A stretch of 64,000 nucleotides of DNA. Origin: Gemmobacter caeruleus. Lineage in GTDB: Bacteria; Pseudomonadota; Alphaproteobacteria; Rhodobacterales; Rhodobacteraceae. Each line of letters opens with the position of its first letter. Position 1 is the stretch's first letter. Below, piece after piece: positions 1-8,899 of the stretch. The notes below the pieces were generated by a model that saw only the letters and a list, made by a program, of their open reading frames with translations, searched no databases and was not told where the DNA came from. The position numbers and the translations under genes were made by a program. The DNA lies in NCBI RefSeq assembly GCF_008271655.1, contig NZ_VKKX01000033.1:1-64000 (forward strand). Direction: 5' to 3'.

Positions 1-236
1 GCCAAGTCCCCTCAGGAACAAGACCCACAAACGTGAAGCTGACACTCACATCATCGCCGAAGCTAGTGAGCCGATATGCAAACGTCCGCCGTCGAAAACG
101 ACCAAACCGCCCGCATATCCCTTCATTTCCATCAATGTCAAAGAGCACCCGAAGAACAAAAACCAGCACCGCGCCTCTTACTTGGCGCGCCGCCAACCTC
201 ATCTCCAGTCCCGCTTCAGCCTCAACCGCTGCGGTG
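1..236 (-). other. rRNA operon leader (5' end of rrn transcript)
   Basis: Read on the minus strand, this stretch follows a promoter-like sequence (243-271) and carries a boxA antiterminator (136-147), the usual build of an alphaproteobacterial 16S leader. It is lower in GC than the flanking genes and has no credible coding frame: the open frames in it lack codon bias and ribosome binding sites. The 16S gene itself would start just left of base 1 and is not visible. A self-complementary stretch near 215-243 (GCTTCA...TGAAGC) could form an early leader hairpin. The rrn identity is inferred from promoter plus boxA and from resemblance to remembered Rhodobacterales rrn leaders. Confidence 0.65.
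136..147 (-). promoter_or_regulatory. boxA antitermination element
   Basis: The minus strand reads TGCTCTTTGACA, one base different from the E. coli rrn boxA TGCTCTTTAACA. This element recruits the Nus factor complex on rRNA transcripts. Confidence 0.7.
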
Positions 237-242
237 AAGCGG

Positions 243-271
243 CTTCTAGACCCACCCAACAAAACCCGCAA
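243..271 (-). promoter_or_regulatory. Probable rrn promoter (-35/-10)
   Basis: On the minus strand, TTGCGG (271-266) and TAGAAG (248-243) are separated by exactly 17 bases. A GC-rich discriminator follows. This fits an alphaproteobacterial sigma70 promoter, and boxA lies about 95 bases downstream. Confidence 0.55.
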
Positions 272-519
272 GCCAAAAATCACTCCCCAAACGCTTTTTC
301 TTCACCAAACAACAAATCTCCCTTGTTTCATTGAGCCTATGATCAGCATCCAGGCAGCCCAACCACGCGGGAACCAGAACGCCAGCCCCGAGGGCAAGGA
401 GAATCGGCGCAGGATACCGCCTGAACCTGCGCCTGATCTTCGGCTTTCGCATTGGGGTTGCGCGCGGGGTGTAACGGGCGCTAGATTCAATCCGTAGCGA
501 TCTTCAGGAGTTCGAAAAA
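272..519. other. Intergenic region upstream of rrn leader and DUF805 gene
   Basis: Divergent control region between the leftward rRNA leader and the rightward DUF805 operon. It is A/T-richer around 272-320, as expected upstream of an rrn promoter. CAGGAG at 504-509 is the ribosome binding site for the gene starting at 520. I see no convincing gene here. Confidence 0.5.
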
Positions 520-960
520 ATGGGATTCTCCCAAGCGATTCAAACGGTTCTTGTTCGGAAATATGCGACATTCTCGGGGCGGGCCGCGCGTTCCGAATAT
601 TGGTGGTTCGCGCTGTTCACCTTTCTTGCGGTCTTCGTGCTGATGATCCCCGCCATGATGACGATGGATTTCAGCACGGGCGAGCCTTCGACCCTGTCCT
701 TCATCTTCTTCGGCCTGCTCGGGATCTTCTATCTGGCGATTCTGATCCCCACGATCGCCGTGGGCGTGCGCCGGCTGCATGACCGCAACATGTCGGGCTG
801 GTGGTATCTGGGCTTCATCGCGGCGAGCTTCATCCCCTTTGTGGGCTTCCTCGCCTCGATCGCCATGCTGGTGATCTTCTGCCTGAAGGGCACCGATGGC
901 GACAACCGCTTTGGCCCCGATCCGCTGAAGCCGATGGGCCGCGCCGATATCTTCGCCTGA
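520..960 (+). CDS. DUF805 family membrane protein
   Basis: A 146-residue inner-membrane protein of the DUF805 family (function unknown). It shows the family motifs: F-S-G-R-x-x-R-S-E-Y-W-W at residues 18-29, R-R-L-H-D-x-x-x-S-G-W-W at 84-95, and a C-terminal G-T-D-G-D-N-R-F-G-P-D. About four hydrophobic segments lie between them. The start follows CAGGAG at good spacing. The stop overlaps the next start (TGATG), so it is the first gene of the MoxR/DUF58 operon. Family assignment is firm; the job is unknown. Confidence 0.9.
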   Translation: MGFSQAIQTVLVRKYATFSGRAARSEYWWFALFTFLAVFVLMIPAMMTMDFSTGEPSTLSFIFFGLLGIFYLAILIPTIAVGVRRLHDRNMSGWWYLGFIAASFIPFVGFLASIAMLVIFCLKGTDGDNRFGPDPLKPMGRADIFA

Positions 961-1703
961 TGCGGCGAAGCCTTGCGGGCCCGGCGATCCTCGTCGGGCT
1001 TGCGCTTCTGACGCCCGCCGCCCGCGGGCAGGAGCGCGCGAGACTGGATGAGACGGTGACGCCCGCCCGCAGTGCCGCGGGACAGGCGGCGGCGGATCTT
1101 GCCGCGCGCCAGGGCATTCATGCCGAAATGACCTATGCGACCCGGATCACAGGCGATCTGTCCACTGGCTGGACCGAGGTCGCGCGCCCGGAAAGCCGCG
1201 CCGATCCGGCGGGACTGCGTCCGGTGATGGGGCGGGGTTCCACGCTGGTTGTCGTGCTGGTGCTGCTGGTGGCGCTGCTCTTGTGGTTGCGCTTTGGCGG
1301 GGCGGGGATGTTGCTGCGCCGCGCGCCCGAAACCCCGCGCCAAAAGACAGCCGCGCCCGAGGCCTGGAACATCAGCGCCGAAGATCAGGCGGGCGACCCC
1401 CGCGCCTTGCTGGAACGGATCGCCGCCATGCCCGACCGGAGCGCGGCGCTGGTGCTGCTGTTGCGGCATTGCCTGCTGGCCGCCGCAGGCGAGACCGATA
1501 CAAGGCTGGCCCGCGCCGATACGGAACGCACGGCCTTTCGTCGTGTGCCGTCCCCCTGGCGGCAAAGACCCGCGCTGCGCCGCATCCTGGAGGCGGCAGA
1601 GCTGGCCCATTATGGCGGGCATCCGGTGACGGAACCGGGCTTTGCCGACGCGCTCGATCTCGGGCGGGGGATCTTGCTGAAGCAGGGGGCGGCGCATGCG
1701 TGA
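960..1703 (+). CDS. DUF4129 domain membrane protein
   Basis: A 247-residue protein. The start at 960 is chosen because it overlaps the previous stop by one base and opens a clean signal peptide (residues 1-24, ending A-R-G-Q). A transmembrane segment follows near residues 90-107 and a cytoplasmic DUF4129-like domain at about 140-235. DUF4129 proteins commonly sit beside MoxR ATPases and DUF58 proteins and are thought to act in a membrane-associated complex or transglutaminase-linked system. A longer open frame upstream is only read-through of the DUF805 gene. Confidence 0.75.
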   Translation: MRRSLAGPAILVGLALLTPAARGQERARLDETVTPARSAAGQAAADLAARQGIHAEMTYATRITGDLSTGWTEVARPESRADPAGLRPVMGRGSTLVVVLVLLVALLLWLRFGGAGMLLRRAPETPRQKTAAPEAWNISAEDQAGDPRALLERIAAMPDRSAALVLLLRHCLLAAAGETDTRLARADTERTAFRRVPSPWRQRPALRRILEAAELAHYGGHPVTEPGFADALDLGRGILLKQGAAHA

Positions 1704-3051
1704 CCGCGTGCCGCTGATCCTTGTAGCGGTCCTGGTTCTGGGCGGGCTGGCGGGGCTGGTGCTGCTGCGCCCGTCAGAGGAGGGGCGGCTGAACGCCTCG
1801 GTCATCGGGGTCGATCTGCTGGCGCCGGTGCTGCGCGCATCGGGGCTGGAGGTCGAGCGGTCGAACCCCCGCATCCGCCCCGATATCGAGGAACTGTCGC
1901 TGCGCATCCTGCCGCTATACGACACCGATCTGGCGCAAGAGGCGCGCGAACCCGCCACACAGCGTCAGGCGTTTTACGCCACCACCCTGCGCGATGTGAC
2001 GCTGTCGGATGTGGCCGCGCGCCATTACGGCATGCCGACGCTGATCATGCTGCCCAAATGGGTGGCGGGCACGGTCACCAGCGAAATCGCGCATGAAAGC
2101 GTGCTGATCCCCAAGGCCGGGCTGGCGCGCCTGACCGGCCAGCTGGGGGTGGGCAGTCTGCGCCTGCGTCGCGATATCCATGGCATGTGGCAGGCCCCGC
2201 TGGAGCTGGCGCCCGGCGTCCGCGCCACGCTTACCCTGTTCGAGCCGCAATTGTTCGACGCCGCGCGCCTGCCCGATATCTGCAAGCCGGAACTGGCGGT
2301 CGATGCGGGGGTGCTGCTGGCGCGCTGTCGCTGGCCGCAAAGCGGCTTTGACAGTTTCGTGCTGTCGGATCCGGATCTGTTGAACAATCACGGGCTGACG
2401 CTGGGCGAGAATGCCACCCTCGCGGTCGCGCTGATCCGGCGCCTGTCGGGCGCCGCCGATGACGGCGAAAAGAACATGCGTGCCGCGCCCCTGCCCGCCG
2501 CCGAGCGCCGCATCTATATCGACACCGAGGGCGAGAACCTCGTCACCTGGTATGATTATGATGACGAGCGGCGCGCCTATGACCGCGACGCGCTTGACCT
2601 CGCGCGGTTCTTCGCGCCGCCCTTTACCGCGCTTTGGGCGATGCTGCTGATCGTGCTGGGCATCGCCTTCTGGCGCGGCAGCCTGCGCTTTGGCCCGGCG
2701 CGGCCGGCAACACTGGACACGCCCGAGCAGTCGAAGACCGCCGCGATTGCCACCAATGCCCGGCTGCTGCGGATCGCCGGGCATGATGCGCGCATGGTGG
2801 CCGATCTGGTGCAGGCCAACCTGTCCGATCTGGCGCAGACCACCTTTGGCCGCGCCGCCGGCGCCGGGGCGCAGGGCCGGGCGCGGCTGTTTGCCCATCT
2901 TGCGCGCCGCGACGCCGCCGCGACCGCCGAATTGCAGGCGGTCGCCGCCCGTCTGACCGACCCCGAACACCGTCTGCCGCCACAGGATCTGCGCCGGCAT
3001 CTCGATACCTTTCGCCGCTTGCTGGAGAGATTGACCCATGTCCCAGGATGA
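1696..3051 (+). CDS. DUF4350 domain membrane protein
   Basis: A 451-residue protein overlapping the previous gene by 8 bases. An N-terminal membrane anchor (residues about 5-23) ends in L-L-R-P-S. A DUF4350-type extracytoplasmic domain follows: the N-L-V-T-W-Y and F-x-x-P-F-x-A-L-W segments lie around residues 275-315. A second transmembrane helix (about 310-328) leads to a helical cytoplasmic tail. This two-membrane-span layout and the MoxR neighbour are typical for DUF4350 proteins. Biochemical role unknown. Confidence 0.75.
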   Translation: MRDRVPLILVAVLVLGGLAGLVLLRPSEEGRLNASVIGVDLLAPVLRASGLEVERSNPRIRPDIEELSLRILPLYDTDLAQEAREPATQRQAFYATTLRDVTLSDVAARHYGMPTLIMLPKWVAGTVTSEIAHESVLIPKAGLARLTGQLGVGSLRLRRDIHGMWQAPLELAPGVRATLTLFEPQLFDAARLPDICKPELAVDAGVLLARCRWPQSGFDSFVLSDPDLLNNHGLTLGENATLAVALIRRLSGAADDGEKNMRAAPLPAAERRIYIDTEGENLVTWYDYDDERRAYDRDALDLARFFAPPFTALWAMLLIVLGIAFWRGSLRFGPARPATLDTPEQSKTAAIATNARLLRIAGHDARMVADLVQANLSDLAQTTFGRAAGAGAQGRARLFAHLARRDAAATAELQAVAARLTDPEHRLPPQDLRRHLDTFRRLLERLTHVPG

Positions 3052-4033
3052 AATGCCCCCGGTGGTCGCCACCGCGCCGGCCATGACGCTGGAGGGGTTC
3101 CAGACCCTTGCCGATGCGCTGCGGCACGAGATTCGCCGGGTGATCCAGGGACAGGATGCCCTGATCGACATGCTGCTGGTGTCGCTGTTCGCGCGCGGGC
3201 ATTGCCTGCTGGAAGGGCCGCCGGGCACCGCCAAGACCTTGCTGGCGCAATGCCTGTCGCAAGTGTCCACCCTTGCCTTCGGTCGGGTGCAATTCACCCC
3301 CGACCTGATGCCGGGCGATGTGCTGGGGGTGAACCTGTTCAACTTCCAGACCGGCGAGTTCCGGCTGACTCGTGGCCCGATCTTCACCGATATCCTGCTG
3401 GCCGACGAGATCAACCGCGCCCCGCCCAAGACCCAGTCGGCGCTGTTGCAGGCGATGAACGAACGCGAGGTGACGATCGACGGCACGACCTGGCCGCTGG
3501 GGGCCGAGTTCTTTGTGATCGCTACCCAGAACCCGATCGAACAGCACGGCACCTATCCGCTGCCCGAGGCGCAGCTGGACCGTTTCCTGTTCAAGCTGCT
3601 GGTCGATTTCCCCGATCGCGAGGCCGAAATCGGCATCCTGTCGCGCGGCACCCGCGCGCCGGTGGGCGATGGCCGCGCACCGCTGGTCGCGGTGATGGAT
3701 CGCGGCCTGTTGCAGCAGGGGCATGCGCTGGTCGATGCAATCCGGCTGGATGACAGTATCGTGCGCTATATCGTCGATCTGGTCCGCGCGACGCGCACCG
3801 ATGCCGAGGTGCTGCACGGCGCCTCTACGCGGGCTGCCGCCGCGCTGGCGGGGGCGGTGCGGGCGCGGGCGGCGCTTGACGGGCGCGCCTATGCGCTGCC
3901 CGATGACGTGCAGACCCTGTTCCTGCCGGCCATGCGCCATCGCGTGATCCTGGGGCCGACGGCCGAGATCGAGGGTCGCAGCCCCGATGATGTGCTGACC
4001 GCGATCCTCAACCGGCAGGACGCGCCGCGCTGA
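3038..4033 (+). CDS. MoxR family AAA+ ATPase
   Basis: A 331-residue AAA+ ATPase of the MoxR class, chaperone-like enzymes that assemble or activate partner proteins carrying VWA or DUF58 domains. Walker A is G-P-P-G-T-A-K-T at residues 60-67. Walker B is L-L-A-D-E-I-N-R-A with the MoxR-specific [12 protein letters not shown], and a sensor-1 A-T-Q-N-P follows. The C-terminal lid domain ends in a typical A-x-L-N-R-Q. It overlaps the previous gene by 14 bases and abuts the DUF58 gene (TGATG), indicating translational coupling. Confidence 0.95.
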   Translation: MSQDEMPPVVATAPAMTLEGFQTLADALRHEIRRVIQGQDALIDMLLVSLFARGHCLLEGPPGTAKTLLAQCLSQVSTLAFGRVQFTPDLMPGDVLGVNLFNFQTGEFRLTRGPIFTDILLADEINRAPPKTQSALLQAMNEREVTIDGTTWPLGAEFFVIATQNPIEQHGTYPLPEAQLDRFLFKLLVDFPDREAEIGILSRGTRAPVGDGRAPLVAVMDRGLLQQGHALVDAIRLDDSIVRYIVDLVRATRTDAEVLHGASTRAAAALAGAVRARAALDGRAYALPDDVQTLFLPAMRHRVILGPTAEIEGRSPDDVLTAILNRQDAPR

Positions 4034-5340
4034 TGCGCCCGTCGCGGCATATGCTGGCACTGGTGCTGGGGCTCGCTGCGCTGTCGGTGGGGCTGGTGAT
4101 CCTGCGGCCGCAGGATCACGGGCTGGTGCTTTTGCCCTGGGCAGGGCTTTTGCTGCTGGCGCTGGCCGATCTGGCGCTCAGCATTCCCGCGCGCGGGCTG
4201 CACCCCGCGGTGAGCCTGCCCGCGCAGGGCTTTGCCGGGCAGCGGGTCACGCTGGATGTCACGCTGACGGGCAAGCGCCTGCCGCCCCGGCTGGAACTGC
4301 GGCTGGGCCATGACGCCGGCATTGATCCGGTGCCGACCGAGCCCGCCCCCCTGCCGCCCGGCGCCGGGGCGGTCACGCTGCGCCAGCCGCTGATGCTGCG
4401 CGACCGGGGCGCGCAGCGGCTGACCCGGCTCTGGCTGCGCTATGCCTCGCGGCTGGGGCTGTTCGAGGTGCTGCCGACCTGGCCGCTCGATCTGTCGATC
4501 CGGGTCCTGCCCGATATCGGCCCGATCCTGTCCGGCGCGATCCAGGCGCAGATGCTGCCGCTGCTGGACGGCGCCCATGTCATGCAGTTGCGCGGCGAAG
4601 GGTCGGAGTTTCACCAGCTCCGCGATTTTGTCCCCGGGATGGATCCGCGCAGCATCGACTGGAAACGCTCGGCCCGGGTCAATGCGCTGGTCGCCCGGGA
4701 AACCCGGGTCGAGCGCAATCACCAGATCGTCCTGTGTCTGGATTGCGGGCATCTGATGGGCGAAAGGCTGGGCGCGCTGTCCAAGCTGGATCACGCGATC
4801 CATGCCGCGCTGGCGCTGACCTGGGCCAGCGGCCTTGCGGGCGACAATGTGGGGTTCTACAGCTTTGGCGCGCGCCCGCAGCCCTATATCCCGCCGCGTC
4901 CGGGCCGCGCCGCCTTTGGCCAGATCCAGCAGGCCTGCACCGATCTGCATGGCGACGAGGCCGAAACCAACCACACGCTTGGCCTTTCGGTGCTGAACGG
5001 CAAGCTGAAGCGGCGGTCGCTGGTCGTGGTGTTTTCCGATTTCGTGGACAGCACCTCGGCCGAGTTGCTGGTGGAAAATCTGGCGGTGATGCAGCGCCAG
5101 CATGTCGTGCTCTATGTCGCGCTGCGCGACCCGGCGATGCAGGCGCTGACCCGGCCGGCCGGGTCTGACATGGATGACGTGGCGCAGGCCATCGCGGCGA
5201 CGCGCATCGCGCAGGAACGGCTGGCGGTGCTGGACCGGCTGAACCGGCTGGGCATCCATTGCCTCGATGCGACGCCGACCGACCTGACCGCCGCGCTGAT
5301 CTCGCGTTATATCGAGATCAAGGCGAAGGAGATGATATGA
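4033..5340 (+). CDS. DUF58 domain protein (BatB/YeaD2-like)
   Basis: A 435-residue protein with two N-terminal membrane helices (about 8-48). The diagnostic DUF58 signature lies near residues 190-227 (G-S-E-F-H-Q-L-R-D-F-V-P-G-M-D-P-R-S-I-D-W-K-R-S-A-R, given in pieces: G-S-E-F, P-G-x-D-P-R, I-D-W-K). A degenerate VWA-like fold follows (C-L-D-C-G-H near 235; V-V-F-S-D-F near 332). DUF58 proteins are usual MoxR partners. One-base overlap with moxR. Confidence 0.9.
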   Translation: MRPSRHMLALVLGLAALSVGLVILRPQDHGLVLLPWAGLLLLALADLALSIPARGLHPAVSLPAQGFAGQRVTLDVTLTGKRLPPRLELRLGHDAGIDPVPTEPAPLPPGAGAVTLRQPLMLRDRGAQRLTRLWLRYASRLGLFEVLPTWPLDLSIRVLPDIGPILSGAIQAQMLPLLDGAHVMQLRGEGSEFHQLRDFVPGMDPRSIDWKRSARVNALVARETRVERNHQIVLCLDCGHLMGERLGALSKLDHAIHAALALTWASGLAGDNVGFYSFGARPQPYIPPRPGRAAFGQIQQACTDLHGDEAETNHTLGLSVLNGKLKRRSLVVVFSDFVDSTSAELLVENLAVMQRQHVVLYVALRDPAMQALTRPAGSDMDDVAQAIAATRIAQERLAVLDRLNRLGIHCLDATPTDLTAALISRYIEIKAKEMI

Positions 5341-6365
5341 CCCCCGCCGCGCCCGCCCCTGCCCCCGCCGTCGATCCGATCCGCTCTGCCCGGTTCCGCA
5401 CCGAGCGCGAGGCGGGCTGGTTGCGGCTGGATGTGCTGTTGCGCAAGGCCGAACGCGACGGCACCGCCGCCCTTGGCTATGACGAGGCCCTGGAGCTGGC
5501 CAGCCTTTATCGGCAGGCGATGAACGCGCTGTCGGTGGCGCGGGCCATCTCGATGGACAAGGCGCTGCTGACCTATCTTGATGCGCTTTGCGCCCGGGCC
5601 TATCTGGTGGTCTATGCCCCGCAGGAAAGCCTGCGCGGCCTGATCGGGCGGTTGCTGGTGCAGGGCATTCCGCAGGCGGTGCGGCGGTCGCTGCCGGCGC
5701 TGCTGATCGGCGCGCTGGCGATGATGCTGGGCGCCGTGCTGGGCGCCGTGCTGTTCGATGTCGATCATAGCTGGTTCTACACCTTCGTGCCCGGCGGGCT
5801 GGCCGATGGCCGCACGCCCGAAGCCAGCACCGCCTATCTGCGCAGCACGCTGTTCGATGGCGGGCCGGGCGATCATGACGGGCTGGGCAGTTTCGCGACC
5901 TTCCTGTTTTCGCACAATACGCAGATCGCCATCCTGACCTTTGCGCTTGGCGTCTTTCTCACCCTGCCCAGCTTTGTGCTGACCTTTTACAACGGGCTGG
6001 TGCTGGGCGCCTTTTGGCAGATGTTCGCGTCCAAGGGGCTGGGCTATGAACTGGCGGGCTGGCTGTCGATCCATGGCGTGACCGAAATCGCCGCGATCTG
6101 CATCGCCTGCGCGGGCGGGGCGCAGCTTGGCCTTGCCGTGCTGCTGCCGGGTGACGAGACGCGGCGCGATGCCCTGCGCAGCCGCGGGCGCGACGCGGTG
6201 AAGCTGATGATCCTGGCGGGGCTGATGCTGGTCTGTGCGGCGGTGCTGGAGGGGTTCTTTCGCCAGATCGTGCAGACGACCGAGATCCGGCTGGCGGTCG
6301 GCTGGGGCATCGGCGCACTGTGGTTTGCCTGGCTGGCGCTTGCCGGGCGGGAGGCGCGGGCATGA
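5337..6365 (+). CDS. SpoIIM/DUF95 family polytopic membrane protein
   Basis: A 342-residue membrane protein of the stage II sporulation protein M (DUF95) family. The start at 5337 overlaps the DUF58 stop by 4 bases (ATGA). A soluble helical N-terminus (about 1-105) precedes several transmembrane helices. F-S-H-N-T-Q-I-A-I-L-T and the H-G-V-T-E-I motif around 240-250 are characteristic of the family. In non-sporulating bacteria these proteins recur in MoxR/DUF58/RDD operons and probably form part of the same envelope complex. Confidence 0.85.
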   Translation: MTPAAPAPAPAVDPIRSARFRTEREAGWLRLDVLLRKAERDGTAALGYDEALELASLYRQAMNALSVARAISMDKALLTYLDALCARAYLVVYAPQESLRGLIGRLLVQGIPQAVRRSLPALLIGALAMMLGAVLGAVLFDVDHSWFYTFVPGGLADGRTPEASTAYLRSTLFDGGPGDHDGLGSFATFLFSHNTQIAILTFALGVFLTLPSFVLTFYNGLVLGAFWQMFASKGLGYELAGWLSIHGVTEIAAICIACAGGAQLGLAVLLPGDETRRDALRSRGRDAVKLMILAGLMLVCAAVLEGFFRQIVQTTEIRLAVGWGIGALWFAWLALAGREARA

Positions 6366-7255
6366 AGACCTACGCCCCCACCGGACTGCCCGCATGGGAG
6401 GCGCGCGGCCTGCTGCGCCATACCCCGCCGGAAAGCGTGCCGATCACCTTTCGCCTTTCCACCCCGGGCGCGCGGTTCGGGGCACAGACGCTGGATATCC
6501 TCATCACCTATGGCGGGGTCTTGCTGGCCATCATCGGGCTGACCTGGACGGGGGCGTTTTCCTGGAACGGGCTGATCACCTTTTACGCCCTGCTCACGTT
6601 CTTCATGCGGGTGCCCTATTACATCCTGTCGGAACTGGTCTGGAACGGGCGGACGCTGGGCAAGCGGATGGTCGGTATCCGCGTCATCAGCCTGGACGGG
6701 CGGCGGCTGACCCCCCACCAGATCGTCGCGCGCAATCTGATGAAAGAGGTGGAGGTGTTCCTGCCGCTGGCCACGCTGTTCGGTGCCAGCACGATGGATA
6801 TCTGGCTGGGCGGCGCCCTGTCGGCCTGGATGATCGCCACGCTGCTGGTGCCGGTGTTCAGCAAGCTCAATCAACGGCTGGGCGACATGGTGGCGGGCAC
6901 GGTGGTGGTGGATAACCCCCGGCCGGTGCTGTTGCCCGATCTTTCGGCGCAGGCCGCCGCGCGGGGCTATGAATTCCGGGCCGAGCATCTGGATATCTAC
7001 GGCCGCTATGAATTGCAGACCCTGGAGGCGATTCTGCGCGAACCGCCGAAATCGCCCGAGGCGCGCAAGCGGGTCAGCGAGGTGGCCCAGACCATCCGCA
7101 AGCGGATCAGCTATGACGAAGACCTGCCCGAAAGCCGCGAATGGGATTTCCTGCTGGAATTCTACCGCCAGCAGCGGGAATATCTGGAAAGCCGCCACCT
7201 GTTCGGGGATGCGCGTGAAAACAAGTTCCACGCAGCGACGGGCGGCCAGGGCTGA
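6362..7255 (+). CDS. RDD family membrane protein
   Basis: A 297-residue protein. The start at 6362 overlaps the previous stop by 4 bases. An RDD domain occupies residues about 30-185: A-R-F-G-A-Q-T-L-D-I-L near the first helix, N-G-R-T-L-G-K-R-M-V-G-I-R-V-I near 100, and R-L-G-D-M-V-A-G-T-V-V near 175. A charged soluble C-terminal tail follows. It is the last gene of the operon, with a hairpin just after its stop. Confidence 0.9.
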   Translation: MKTYAPTGLPAWEARGLLRHTPPESVPITFRLSTPGARFGAQTLDILITYGGVLLAIIGLTWTGAFSWNGLITFYALLTFFMRVPYYILSELVWNGRTLGKRMVGIRVISLDGRRLTPHQIVARNLMKEVEVFLPLATLFGASTMDIWLGGALSAWMIATLLVPVFSKLNQRLGDMVAGTVVVDNPRPVLLPDLSAQAAARGYEFRAEHLDIYGRYELQTLEAILREPPKSPEARKRVSEVAQTIRKRISYDEDLPESREWDFLLEFYRQQREYLESRHLFGDARENKFHAATGGQG

Positions 7256-7280
7256 CCGCCCCACCCTGCGGCGGGGCGGT
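7255..7280. terminator. Convergent hairpin between RDD and DUF2892 genes
   Basis: ACCGCCCC (7255-7262) pairs perfectly with GGGGCGGT (7273-7280). No T-run follows, so a bidirectional transcript end is only probable. Confidence 0.4.
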
Positions 7281-7290
7281 GATCATCCCG

Positions 7291-7494
7291 TCACTTGAAG
7301 GCACAGCCTTCGCGGATGCCAAGCGCCTTGAACAGGCTGGCCGCCGGGCAAAAGCCGGTGAACGAGGACTGGATCAGGTTCAGACCGATGAAGACGGTGA
7401 ACCAGATGAACAGCGGCGACACGAACATCGTCAGCACCACGCTCAGCAGCACCATGCAGCCGGCGAACAGCATCACGGAACGATCAAGGGTCAT
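7291..7494 (-). CDS. DUF2892 small membrane protein (YgaP membrane-domain type)
   Basis: A 67-residue protein with two hydrophobic helices (about 6-24 and 28-45). A conserved T-G-F-C-P-A motif sits near residue 47, as in DUF2892 proteins and the membrane part of YgaP rhodanese. It lies 26 bases downstream of the sulfide:quinone oxidoreductase gene on the same strand. Such proteins often accompany sulfur-handling genes in this way. Start chosen from a good upstream GGAGAAAG. Probably co-transcribed with the SQR. Confidence 0.8.
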   Translation of the reverse strand: MTLDRSVMLFAGCMVLLSVVLTMFVSPLFIWFTVFIGLNLIQSSFTGFCPAASLFKALGIREGCAFK

Positions 7495-7520
7495 GGCTTT
7501 CTCCTGTCAAATCCGGGGCC

Positions 7521-8807
7521 TCAGCCCTCGGAGGTTTCTTTCAGCTTGTCGATGCCCAGCACCTTGAGCGCGAGGCTTTCATAGAACGGTTCCGAGGTGC
7601 CGGCCTTCAGCTTGCGCATGAAGTATTTTTCAAAGCCCACCTTGGCCAGATGCACCCATTTGCCCGAAGACGACCAGTTCACGTTGCGCGGCGGGATCTG
7701 CGGCTGCGCGACAAAGGCGATGCCCCCGTCGCCGAAATCGGCGAGGCAGACGGCGTTCCACGACCCCACGCGGTCGGGTTCCTTGCCGCGCACCAGATTG
7801 CCGATGTTATGGGCGGTGGCCGTCACCATACTTTCGATCATGAAGCCGGTCTTGGGCACGCCGCAGGGCACCGGGGTCGGCCCCATGGGCGGGATCGCGA
7901 CGCAGACGCCGACGGCAAAGACATTGGGGTATTTCGGATTGCGCTGATGCTTGTCCACGATGGTAAAGCCGCGCGGATTGCTCAGCCCCTCGATGCCGGA
8001 GACGGGCTTGATGCCGCGAAACGCGGGCAGCATCATGGAAAAGGCGAAGGGCAGTTCCTTTTCGGCCTTCACGCTGCCATCGTCGGCGATCTCCTCCACC
8101 ACCATCTTGCCGTCCTCCACCCGTTTCACCCGGGTCGAGGTCATCCATTTGATGTGCTTGCCGCGCATCTCGGATTCGAGCAGGCCCTTGGTATCGCCCA
8201 CGCCATCCAGCCCCAGATGCCCGACATAGGGTTCCGAGGTGACAAAGGTCATCGGGACGCGGTCGCGCACCTTGGCCTTGCGCAGCGCGGTTTCCAGGAT
8301 GAACAGAAACTCATAGGCCGGGCCAAAGCAGCTTGCGCCCTGCGCCGCGCCGATGATCACCGGGCCGGGGTTCTTGACCAGCTTTTCAAACACCTCGCGC
8401 GCCTGTTCGGCGTGATCGACATGGCAGACCGACTGGGTGAAACCGCCATGCGGGCCAAAGCCCTCGATCTCGTCAAAGGCCAGTTCCGGGCCGGTGGCGA
8501 TGACCAGATAATCGTAGCTGACCGACTGGCCATCCACCAGTTCGATACGGTTTTCCGCGGCATGCAGGCGTTCGGCGGCGACGGGGATGAAGTCGATCCC
8601 CTTGCGCGCCATGGTGGGGGCCAGATCGACGGTGATGTCGTCGCGGTCGCGCCAGCCCACGGCGATCCAGGGGTTCGAGGGCACGAAATGGTATTTCGGA
8701 TCCTTGGTGACGACCGTCACCTTGTCTTCCTTGCGAAGCTGGTCCTTCAGCTCATAGGCCATGATGGCCCCGCCCAGACCCGCCCCCAGAACGACGACAT
8801 GCGCCAT
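7521..8807 (-). CDS. sqr: Sulfide:quinone oxidoreductase (type I)
   Basis: A 428-residue FAD flavoprotein that oxidises sulfide to polysulfide or zero-valent sulfur and reduces quinone at the membrane. The N-terminal FAD motif is V-V-L-G-A-G-L-G-G (residues 5-13), with a second nucleotide motif around A-T-G-P-E. Catalytic cysteines are visible at Cys128, Cys160 and Cys354, close to the 128/160/356 set known for Acidithiobacillus SQR. That separates it from ordinary NADH dehydrogenases and FCSD. A strong Shine-Dalgarno AGGAGG precedes the start. It follows the RND pump genes on the same strand. Confidence 0.9.
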   Translation of the reverse strand: MAHVVVLGAGLGGAIMAYELKDQLRKEDKVTVVTKDPKYHFVPSNPWIAVGWRDRDDITVDLAPTMARKGIDFIPVAAERLHAAENRIELVDGQSVSYDYLVIATGPELAFDEIEGFGPHGGFTQSVCHVDHAEQAREVFEKLVKNPGPVIIGAAQGASCFGPAYEFLFILETALRKAKVRDRVPMTFVTSEPYVGHLGLDGVGDTKGLLESEMRGKHIKWMTSTRVKRVEDGKMVVEEIADDGSVKAEKELPFAFSMMLPAFRGIKPVSGIEGLSNPRGFTIVDKHQRNPKYPNVFAVGVCVAIPPMGPTPVPCGVPKTGFMIESMVTATAHNIGNLVRGKEPDRVGSWNAVCLADFGDGGIAFVAQPQIPPRNVNWSSSGKWVHLAKVGFEKYFMRKLKAGTSEPFYESLALKVLGIDKLKETSEG

Positions 8808-8845
8808 GGTCTTTCCTCCTGTGAAAGGCCCTGCGCTCTCCTCTT

Positions 8846-8875
8846 GCGGCGGGCCGGTTTCCTTTGGCCCGCCGC
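8846..8875 (-). other. Intercistronic hairpin between RND and sqr
   Basis: GCGGCGGGCC (8846-8855) and GGCCCGCCGC (8866-8875) form a perfect 10-bp stem with a 10-base loop. No T-run follows, so it is more likely an mRNA-stabilising or attenuating structure between the pump and sqr than a full terminator. Confidence 0.45.
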
Positions 8876-8899
8876 GCGACCGGCGGGCCGGTTCTTTGG

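Noticed and set aside
33-497. Open frames on both strands in the first 500 bases
   Set aside because: No ribosome binding site, poor codon bias and overlap with the rrn promoter/boxA; read as non-coding leader.
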